DNA from: Gammaproteobacteria bacterium
GTDB lineage: Bacteria; Pseudomonadota; Gammaproteobacteria; Immundisolibacterales; Immundisolibacteraceae
NCBI GenBank assembly: GCA_003645395.1
Contig: QNFC01000124.1
Coordinates: forward strand, 1 to 5,686
Direction of reading: 5' to 3'
DNA length: 5,686 nt
Shown here: piece after piece, positions 1 through 5,151 of the stretch
Layout of the letters: the number at the start of each line of letters is the position of its first letter
Position numbering within the stretch: position 1 is the first letter of the stretch
The notes under the pieces: model-generated
Seen by the model: the letters and a program-made list of their open reading frames with translations, nothing else
What the model was told of the DNA's origin: nothing
The model's database searches: none
Translations under genes and position numbers: made by a program

Positions 1-41
1 ACAATGCCGCACCCTTTGTGGTTGAAAAAGCGCCCGCTCAT
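1..41 (-). CDS. copB: 5' end of a gene overlapping copA, probably CopB outer-membrane copper resistance protein (partial)
   Basis: Only the first 13 codons are visible; the gene continues past the left edge of the window. Its ATG (minus strand, 41-39) overlaps the copA TGA stop (40-38) by four bases as ATGA, the usual arrangement for translational coupling inside an operon. The visible residues begin MSGRFFNHKGCGI, a basic start that could be the n-region of a signal peptide, but this is too short to recognise a family. The name rests on context: copA of this type is normally followed directly by copB, whose product is an outer-membrane copper-binding protein. A later start further downstream cannot be excluded. 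Confidence 0.5.
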   Translation of the reverse strand, partial: MSGRFFNHKGCGI

Positions 42-1765
42 GCCACCACTACCTGGCGAAATATGCCCGCGTCCATGTGGTAAAGCAAATGACAGTGCCA
101 GGCCCAGCGGCCCAGGGCATCGGCGGTAACCAGAAAATTCACCCGTTGAGCCGGTTGCACGCTGATGGTGTGGCGCCTGGCCAGGAACTGGCCATCGGCG
201 GTTTGCTGCTCACTCCAGAGGCCGTGCAGGTGCATCGGGTGGGTCATCATGGTGTCGTTGTGCAGAATCACCCGCAGCCGCTCGCCATGGCGAAAATGCA
301 CCGGTGTCGACTTGCCGAATTCGAGCCCATCCAGCGACCAGCTGTAACGCTCCATGTTGCCGGTCAGGTGGAGTTCTAACTCACGTTCTGCATCGCGACT
401 GTCCAGCGGCCCGCCGAGGGTGTGCAGATCAGCATAGGTCAGCACCCGGCGGCCATTGTTACGCAGACCAATACCTGGATCGTCGAGATTGGTTCGCGGA
501 TTATCTACCCGCATATCGACACCGGGACCATATTCAGACGATGCGTGGCGGACATGGACAGGATTCGGATCCATCTTCATGGTGCCATGCATGGCGTTAC
601 CACCATGCCCCATGGGTTTGGCAGCGCCGCCCATGGCACCCATCATGTCGGTCATGGTCAGCCATTCAGGTTTGTCCAGTGCAGGCACCTCAGCGGCCAT
701 GCCACGTCTAGGGGTAAGCGTACCCCTGGCATAGCCGGTACGATCCATCGCCTGTGCGAAAATCGTGTAGGGCTGATCACCCTCTGGGGTGACAATCACG
801 TCATAAGTTTCACCCGGTCCAAAGCGAAATTCATCAACCGTTATGGGCTCAACGTCCTGGCCATCGACCTGCACCACGGTCATTTTTAATCCGGGGATAC
901 GCACATCAAAAAAGCTTTGGGTGCCACTGCCGATAAAGCGCAACCGGACTCTCTCACCGGGACTGAACAGCCCGGTCCAGTTACCATCTGGCGGGGTACC
1001 GTTCATCAAAAAGGTGTAAGTAAACGCCGAAATATCGGCCAGGTCGGTCGGGTTCATGCGCATTCGGTTCCACATACTGCGCTTATCTAATGCGCCACGG
1101 ACACCCTCGCCGGCAACATCATCAATAAAATCACCGGCTGTGAGTTGATTGAAGTTGTAATAGTCACTCTGTTTTTTGAGCTTGGCGAACAGCGCCATCG
1201 GGTCTTCATCGGTCCAGTCGGAGAGTTGCACCACATAGTCACGATCAGCGCGGATGCGATACCCCCGCACCGGGTCGATAATTATCGCGCCATACATGCC
1301 AGTCTGTTCCTGAAAACCACTGTGCGAGTGGTACCAGTAAGTGCCAGACTGCTGCACCTTGAAACGGTAAATAAAGGTCTCCCCCGGGGCGATGCCCTGG
1401 AAGCTCACGCCGGGCACACCATCCATCTGATACGGCAGAATAATGCCATGCCAGTGAATCGACGTTGATACCGCCAGCCGGTTGGTCACTCGCAGGGTGA
1501 CAGTATCGCCCTCGCGCCAGCGTAAAATGGGGGCGGGAATTGACCCATTAATGGTAGTAGCCACTCGGGGGCTGCCGGTGAAATTGACCAGGGTCTGGGC
1601 AATTGTCAGGTCAAATTCAGTCCCTGACAGGACCGGCGCACTGCCGGTAACCGTGGTGGCAAACTCTTGCCCCCAGGCGGGCGAAAATTTAGGTGAGAGG
1701 CCCAGCAGCAAGCCACTGGCGGCTGCACCCTGTAGAAATTTGCGTCTTGCCAGGGGTTGGGTCAT
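38..1765 (-). CDS. copA: CopA/PcoA-type copper resistance multicopper oxidase, Tat-exported
   Basis: A periplasmic multicopper oxidase that confers copper tolerance, in this family by oxidising Cu(I) and binding copper. The protein has 575 residues from the ATG at 1765, close to the usual ~600 for PcoA/CopA. This ATG is preferred to an upstream TTG (1783) because AAGGA lies 7 nt before it and because it puts the twin-arginine motif at residues 7-8 (RRKFLQG), followed by a hydrophobic stretch and a likely cleavage near AWG (30-32). All four copper-ligand motifs are present: HWHG (104-107), HSHSG (146-150), HPMHLHG (509-515) and HCHLLYHM (557-564), which supplies the type-1 Cys558, His563 and axial Met564. 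The segment at about 371-398 is Met-rich, with eight Met in 28 residues, as expected for CopA. The gene is divergent from the copRS pair and overlaps the next gene by 4 nt. A cop-box palindrome at 1946-1961 suggests activation by the adjacent regulator. The oxidase looks intact. Confidence 0.96.
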   Translation of the reverse strand: MTQPLARRKFLQGAAASGLLLGLSPKFSPAWGQEFATTVTGSAPVLSGTEFDLTIAQTLVNFTGSPRVATTINGSIPAPILRWREGDTVTLRVTNRLAVSTSIHWHGIILPYQMDGVPGVSFQGIAPGETFIYRFKVQQSGTYWYHSHSGFQEQTGMYGAIIIDPVRGYRIRADRDYVVQLSDWTDEDPMALFAKLKKQSDYYNFNQLTAGDFIDDVAGEGVRGALDKRSMWNRMRMNPTDLADISAFTYTFLMNGTPPDGNWTGLFSPGERVRLRFIGSGTQSFFDVRIPGLKMTVVQVDGQDVEPITVDEFRFGPGETYDVIVTPEGDQPYTIFAQAMDRTGYARGTLTPRRGMAAEVPALDKPEWLTMTDMMGAMGGAAKPMGHGGNAMHGTMKMDPNPVHVRHASSEYGPGVDMRVDNPRTNLDDPGIGLRNNGRRVLTYADLHTLGGPLDSRDAERELELHLTGNMERYSWSLDGLEFGKSTPVHFRHGERLRVILHNDTMMTHPMHLHGLWSEQQTADGQFLARRHTISVQPAQRVNFLVTADALGRWAWHCHLLYHMDAGIFRQVVVA

Positions 1766-1906
1766 AGGGCTGTCCTTAATCAATTTTCAGGGGGGAAATT
1801 CACGAGGGCCGATGTAACGGCAGGTCAGATGCTGGCGAATACTGCCAAGTCATTTATCCAGATGACAGGGGCCACCGTTGTCTACCTAGGCAGTCGTTTT
1901 GCAGCT

Positions 1907-1912
1907 AATGTA
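1907..1912 (-). promoter_or_regulatory. Candidate copA -10 hexamer (TACATT)
   Basis: On the minus strand TACATT matches the sigma-70 -10 consensus at four of six positions. It is centred 44 nt from the centre of the cop-box palindrome, and a start near 1900 would place the box about 53 nt upstream, a spacing typical of PcoR/CusR-activated promoters as I recall them. No good -35 is seen 17 nt upstream, which suits an activator-dependent promoter. The resulting leader of about 135 nt to the copA ATG is long. The hexamer is inferred only from sequence and geometry. Confidence 0.4.
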
Positions 1913-1945
1913 ACGGTGGTTGCCTGTCACGGTGATGACACAAAC

Positions 1946-1961
1946 ATTACAAATTTGTAAT
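1946..1961. promoter_or_regulatory. cop box / CusR-type operator (perfect 16-bp palindrome)
   Basis: The sequence ATTACAAATTTGTAAT is a perfect inverted repeat in the intergenic region between copA and the response regulator gene. It resembles the cop/cus/pco boxes bound by CusR, PcoR and CopR (ATTACA or ATGACA half-sites with inverted TGTAAT or TGTCAT). It is the only strong palindrome of this class in the region, and it lies 44 nt, centre to centre, from a candidate -10 hexamer on each side. It is therefore the likely single site from which the phosphorylated regulator activates copA leftward and copRS rightward. Binding is inferred. Confidence 0.8.
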
Positions 1962-1994
1962 CTTGGCGTCATCTTGCTGGCAACTGCATTACGC

Positions 1995-2000
1995 TAGTCT
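1995..2000 (+). promoter_or_regulatory. Candidate copR -10 hexamer (TAGTCT)
   Basis: This weak -10-like hexamer (three of six consensus positions) lies 44 nt to the right of the cop-box centre, mirroring the candidate copA hexamer on the other side. It would start transcription near 2006 and give a leader of about 90 nt to the regulator ATG. The match is poor by itself, so the call rests mainly on the symmetry with the copA side. Confidence 0.25.
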
Positions 2001-2097
2001 GGTCGCCATTCCGGGCCTGCATACTAAACGCGGATGCTGGCATGCTCTCCTCAGCGCAGATGGACTATCAGCGCCAAATTCAGGTGTGTAATGCGTT

Positions 2098-2781
2098 ATG
2101 AGAATCCTGATCACCGAAGACGAAACAAAGACCGGCGATTATCTTCGTCAGGGGCTCAGCGAAGCCGGCTTTGTGGTGGAACTGGCCCGTAATGGCCGCG
2201 ACGGTCAGCACCTGGCCATGACCCAGACCTACGACCTGATTATTCTGGATGTGATGCTGCCCCAGCTCGACGGCTGGAGCATCCTGCGGTCACTGCGCGA
2301 TGCCGGGCAGCAGTTACCAGTGCTGTTGCTGACCGCCCGTGGTGACGTCGATGATCGCGTCAAAGGGCTGGAACTCGGTGCTGATGATTACTTGGTTAAA
2401 CCTTTTGCGTTTGCAGAGTTACTGGCGCGAGTGCGCACGCTACTACGCCGGGCAGCTGCTCCGGTAGCAGAAACCAGGCTGGTGGTTGCCGATTTGGAGC
2501 TTGACCTGATGCGGCGGCGGGTTACCCGCGCGGGGCGACGTCTTGCCCTTACCGCCAAGGAATTCAACTTGCTGGAATTGTTTATGCGTCATCAGGGTGA
2601 GGTATTAACGCGCTCCCTGATTGCCTCCCTGGTTTGGGACATGAATTTCAACAGCGATAGCAACATTATCGACGTGGCCATCCGCCGGCTACGGGCAAAA
2701 ATCGATGATGATTTCGAGCCCAAACTAATCCAGACATTGCGTGGCATGGGCTATCTGCTTGATGTTCCAAACCAGGTTTAA
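2098..2781 (+). CDS. copR: CopR/CusR-type heavy-metal response regulator (OmpR family)
   Basis: A cytoplasmic DNA-binding response regulator of 227 residues, the usual length for CusR/CopR/PcoR. The receiver domain spans about 1-118, with acidic pocket E7-D8, phosphoacceptor D51 (LDVMLPQLDGW), T79 and K101 (KPF). The OmpR-type winged-helix domain spans about 126-223; its recognition-helix region SNIIDVAIRRLRAKID (188-203) and the RGMGYLL wing match the copper/silver subgroup. The ATG at 2098 fits the conserved family N-terminus (MRILITEDE). The nearest Shine-Dalgarno-like AGG is 13 nt upstream, which is long, and an out-of-frame ATG lies at 2091. The gene is followed at once by its kinase and is divergent from copA. 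It is expected to bind the palindrome at 1946-1961 and activate both units. The choice between the names copR, cusR and pcoR is made on the adjacent copA. Confidence 0.95.
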   Translation: MRILITEDETKTGDYLRQGLSEAGFVVELARNGRDGQHLAMTQTYDLIILDVMLPQLDGWSILRSLRDAGQQLPVLLLTARGDVDDRVKGLELGADDYLVKPFAFAELLARVRTLLRRAAAPVAETRLVVADLELDLMRRRVTRAGRRLALTAKEFNLLELFMRHQGEVLTRSLIASLVWDMNFNSDSNIIDVAIRRLRAKIDDDFEPKLIQTLRGMGYLLDVPNQV

Positions 2782-2788
2782 CAACGCG

Positions 2789-4195
2789 ATGAGGCGGCCC
2801 CTGTCGCTGGCGCTGCGACTCACTTTGCTGTTTGCGATAGCGGCCTCGATTGTGTTTCCGGTGTTTGGCTGGGTAATCAGCCAATCTGCAGAGCGCCATT
2901 TTGAGGCGGGCGACACTAACGAGTTGAACATTATCGCAACGGCGGTGGAACAAGCCCTGGCAACCGACAGGGCAGGTGACACCTTAACCCCTCTACAGCA
3001 GAGATTTGATGACATCCTGGTGGGCCATCACCACGCCTCGCTGGCGATTATCACTGGCGATACAGCAGCAATTTACACCAGCCCAGGACCAGACCTCACA
3101 AGCTTTATTGCCCTGGATAGCAACGCCCGTGACAGCACTCAGCCCCGCTTGTGGGTACACAAGGGCCATAGTTATCGGGCGCTAACGCGGCCGATTAAGC
3201 CCATGACCACACCCGCTAACAGCACCTACCGGATGGCCGTTGCGGTGCCCATCGACCACCATTTGCAGTTTCTTACCACTTTTCGGCAGACCTTGTGGCT
3301 AATGATTGCCACCGGCATCGTGACAATGAGCTTAATGGGCTGGCTGGCGGTGCGCCAGGGCCATGCACCCCTGCGCCGAATGGTTACCCAAATTGGCCGC
3401 ATCAGTGCCAACAAACTGGAGACCCGCCTAACCCCTACGGCCGTTCCTTATGAGCTTGCGGGTCTTGCGACGTCGGTTAATGAAATGCTAGACCGCATCA
3501 CTGCGGCGATTCACCGCCTTCGGGATTTCAATGCCGATATCGCCCATGAGCTGCGCACCCCCGTCAGCAACCTGATGACCCAGTCCCAGGTGGCCCTTTC
3601 CAGACCCCGCACCGCTGACCAATATCGTGAAATTCTAGGCTCGAACCTGGAAGAATATGAACGGCTGGCACAGATGGTTAACGACATGCTGTTCATTGCC
3701 CGAACCGACAACACCCTGGCGATAAAAAACCTCTCCAAATTCCAGCTACTTGATGAGGTAGAAGCACTGTTCGACTATTACAGCGCCTGGGCCGAAGAGC
3801 GCCATATCAGCTTGGCCGTCAACGGTGACGCGGTTTTTACCGGTGACCGCCTGATGCTCAAACGGGCATTGAACAACCTGCTCTCCAATGCTATTCGCTA
3901 TTCAGCCGACGGCGGCACCGTACAGATTTCACTCAACCTGAAGGGTGGCGAAACAGTCCAGATCCTGGTCGAAAACAGTGGTAAAGAGATCCCTGGCGAA
4001 CATTTACCCAAGCTGTTCGATCGTTTCTATCGCGCTGACCCGTCACGCCAGCAGGGCGCTGGCACCGGACTAGGCCTGGCAATTGTTCAATCGATAATCA
4101 AGGCCCACGGCGGCCGGATTACGGTGACATCCAACCACGGGATCACGCGGTTTCAGATCAACCTGCCACAGGGGCCGGTATCAACCGATCATTAA
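2789..4195 (+). CDS. copS: CopS/CusS-type heavy-metal sensor histidine kinase
   Basis: An inner-membrane sensor kinase that detects periplasmic copper (or silver) and phosphorylates the upstream regulator. From the ATG at 2789 it has 468 residues: TM1 about 7-31, periplasmic sensor about 32-166, TM2 about 168-188, HAMP about 188-240, phosphoacceptor His253 in ADIAHELRTPVSN, N-box Asn367 in NNLLSNAIRYS, F-box FDRFYRAD (410-417) and G2-box GTGLGLAIV (425-433). The G1 box reads ENSGKEI rather than canonical DxGxG, as in E. coli CusS (ENPGTPI). His37-Phe38 after TM1 and His157/158 before TM2 align by eye with residues I recall as the CusS interface metal site, supporting a copper/silver ligand. 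The start is uncertain: in-frame ATGs at 2741 and 2762 would overlap copR by 41 and 20 nt, and no start has a strong ribosome site. I chose 2789 because it places the SLALRLTLLF membrane helix close to the N-terminus, as in the family. Confidence 0.94.
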   Translation: MRRPLSLALRLTLLFAIAASIVFPVFGWVISQSAERHFEAGDTNELNIIATAVEQALATDRAGDTLTPLQQRFDDILVGHHHASLAIITGDTAAIYTSPGPDLTSFIALDSNARDSTQPRLWVHKGHSYRALTRPIKPMTTPANSTYRMAVAVPIDHHLQFLTTFRQTLWLMIATGIVTMSLMGWLAVRQGHAPLRRMVTQIGRISANKLETRLTPTAVPYELAGLATSVNEMLDRITAAIHRLRDFNADIAHELRTPVSNLMTQSQVALSRPRTADQYREILGSNLEEYERLAQMVNDMLFIARTDNTLAIKNLSKFQLLDEVEALFDYYSAWAEERHISLAVNGDAVFTGDRLMLKRALNNLLSNAIRYSADGGTVQISLNLKGGETVQILVENSGKEIPGEHLPKLFDRFYRADPSRQQGAGTGLGLAIVQSIIKAHGGRITVTSNHGITRFQINLPQGPVSTDH

Positions 4196-4442
4196 ATCGA
4201 AATCGCCCCAGCATCAACAGGACAGAAATTGGCCACACATGCATTTGTCGCTGTGCAAGTTAAAGTCGCAATCGCAGCGGTATTCATCAGCTTTGCGGGC
4301 AGGGATGGCTAGCTCCGGTATTACCGATGAAATTTTCAGCCCTTATTCGGGTCTGTATAACTATTGTCAATTTCGAATCATCCGCTTTGTCCAGCGCAGT
4401 GGCACCCAGTCAGCCCACCCTTACCAGAACGGGAGTTAATTA
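4196..4442. other. Region between copS and the GDCCVxC remnant; no convincing gene
   Basis: I see no clear terminator after copS and no recognised operator here. A 66-codon frame (4239-4439, plus) has no ribosome site and a composition unlike a protein. A second frame, 4327-4443 (38 codons, starting MKFSALIRV), ends in TAA that shares its last base with the next ATG as TAATG. That pattern is typical of translational coupling, but the peptide has no ribosome site and no recognisable family. GGGAG at 4431-4435 is a good Shine-Dalgarno for the ATG at 4443. A promoter for the remnant genes, if still present, should lie here, but I cannot assign its hexamers. Confidence 0.4.
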
Positions 4443-4580
4443 ATGATCGAATCGGTTACCGATTCAAAACTTACCTGCCCCGAATGTGCTCACCAGGAAC
4501 TGCTAGCAATGCCTATTGATGTCTGCTTATGGTTTCATAAATACGGCCCTGCAGGCGGGTTTTATCTTCACCCATTTTGA
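4443..4580 (+). pseudogene. Truncated GDCCVxC-type small cysteine protein (N-terminal part only)
   Basis: The frame starts with ATG at 4443, preceded by GGGAG at a 7-nt spacing, the best ribosome site in this half of the window. It begins MIESVTDSKLTCPECAH, continues LLAMPIDVCLWF (20-31) and stops after 45 codons. From memory this is the N-terminus of the family annotated as GDCCVxC domain-containing (seleno)protein, a small protein of about 60-75 residues often found near mercury and other metal-resistance genes. The CPxC pair (Cys12, Cys15) and the MPxDxC element (Cys28) are visible. After Phe31 the similarity ends: the expected downstream cysteines and the GDCCVxC signature are missing, and the last 14 residues read out of frame through the start of the barrel fragment. 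I infer a gene broken by deletion. A family search with this peptide would test the assignment. Confidence 0.6.
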
Positions 4581-4893
4581 AAACCGTCACGAAATTGATA
4601 TTGACCTGCTCTACCAACCCGGCCAGAACAACCGGCCCGATAGCGGCCGTTACGACCTCTCCTGGCAATATCGACTATTGCCAGACCAGCGGCCTGACTG
4701 GGGCATCGTCGCAGAAACATTCGCCGTTATGGAATTCAATGGTCGTTGGCAACAGGGTAAAACGGTTACCCAGCAGATCACTGTTGGCTTGCAGTGGATT
4801 CACCCAAAACTGGTGATCGAAGGCGGGATTGTTCAGGACATCAACCGAAACCATGATTGGAGTTATCTATTGAGTACACGGTTTCATTTTTAG
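4519..4893 (+). pseudogene. C-terminal fragment of an outer-membrane beta-barrel protein
   Basis: The open frame runs from ATG 4519 (or TTG 4516) to the TAA at 4891-4893, about 124 residues. Barrel-like sequence begins near residue 9 (NTALQAGFIF). It shows alternating polar and hydrophobic strands rich in aromatic residues (DIDLLYQP, RYDLSWQYRLLP, QQITVGLQWI, LVIEGGIVQDI) and ends in STRFHF. A terminal Phe of this kind is the C-terminal signal recognised by the BAM assembly machinery. It has no signal peptide, no ribosome site and about half the length of the full-size barrel proteins it resembles, so it is best read as the 3' end of a gene whose 5' part is gone. Its first codons overlap the GDCCVxC remnant in the +1 frame. 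The exact family is not clear to me; the porin-like transporters annotated near metal-resistance genes are a possibility. Expression as a short protein cannot be ruled out. Confidence 0.55.
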
Positions 4894-5038
4894 GCCGATC
4901 AACAATTTCAATACCCTCGTGGCACCGTTACAACGACCGCTGCCGGAACCGGCTGAACTAAGGCCGAGGCAAAGCCCTGCACGCGGCCATTGATGCCCCA
5001 AGGGGATCACTACCAGTTCACATAAATCAATTTAGTCG

Positions 5039-5069
5039 TTGACTCTATAGCCGCTATAGGGGTTAGTAT
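5039..5069 (+). promoter_or_regulatory. MerR-family-type promoter (PbrR/CadR/ZntR-like) with 19-bp spacer
   Basis: A -35 element TTGACT (5039-5044) and a -10 element TAGTAT (5064-5069) are separated by 19 bp, longer than the usual 17 and diagnostic of promoters remodelled by MerR-family activators. The spacer contains a perfect 7-1-7 dyad, CTATAGC-C-GCTATAG (5045-5059). The ACTCTATAG left half and GGGT right edge resemble the PbrR, CadR and ZntR operators for Pb/Cd/Zn, rather than CueR or MerR sites, as I recall those consensus sequences. It drives the permease gene at 5152. No MerR-family regulator gene is visible in the window. Confidence 0.8.
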
Positions 5070-5084
5070 TGAGAATCATTCTCA
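5070..5084. promoter_or_regulatory. Fur box (perfect 7-1-7 inverted repeat)
   Basis: TGAGAATCATTCTCA is a perfect 15-bp 7-1-7 palindrome differing from the core Fur consensus TGATAATNATTATCA at one position per half-site. It begins one base after the -10 hexamer and would cover the predicted start of transcription near 5076, the position expected for iron-dependent repression by Fur. It supports an iron-related role for the following gene. Fur binding is inferred. Confidence 0.82.
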
Positions 5085-5105
5085 TAACATATCCTGCAAT
5101 CGACT

Positions 5106-5135
5106 ATCGACGTTACCGCCTTTTGGTGGGTCGAT
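5106..5135 (+). other. Predicted hairpin in the leader of the permease gene
   Basis: ATCGAC (5106-5111) pairs with GTCGAT (5130-5135), and inside it CCGCC (5116-5120) pairs with GGTGG (5125-5129, one G-U pair) around a TTTT loop, leaving a 4-nt bulge. The hairpin ends 3 nt before the AGG (5139-5141) likely used as the ribosome site. No U-tract follows, so it is not an ordinary terminator. Confidence 0.35.
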
Positions 5136-5151
5136 CATAGGTAACTTGAAC

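Noticed and set aside
422..889. 155-codon open frame on the plus strand, with other long plus-strand frames within 77-1817
   Set aside because: They lie antisense to copA, whose product has every multicopper oxidase motif. The translations are low-complexity His/Arg/Gly-rich shadows with no family resemblance.
1763..1783. TTG start for copA at 1783, six codons upstream
   Set aside because: The ATG at 1765 has AAGGA at 7-nt spacing, and that AAGGA would lie inside the coding sequence if the TTG were used.
1872..1919. CCACCGTT / AACGGTGG inverted repeat in the copA upstream region
   Set aside because: The arms are separated by 32 nt, and the predicted copA transcript would start between them, so no RNA hairpin is expected. 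Probably chance.
2666..3015. Two overlapping minus-strand frames of about 95 codons across the copR/copS border
   Set aside because: They are antisense to well-supported regulator and kinase sequence, with no ribosome site and no recognisable domain.
4239..4439. 66-codon plus-strand frame after copS
   Set aside because: No ribosome site, no recognised family and no plausible domain. The frame is short enough to occur by chance.
4942..4953. GCCGG-AA-CCGGC inverted repeat as a terminator after the barrel fragment
   Set aside because: The two-base loop is too tight for a stable hairpin and no T-run follows.
4908..5006. 33-codon open stretch on the minus strand (reads GINGRVQGFASALVQ in part)
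   Set aside because: It is bounded by stops, has no usual start codon and matches nothing I recognise. It could be a remnant of a lost gene but cannot be supported.
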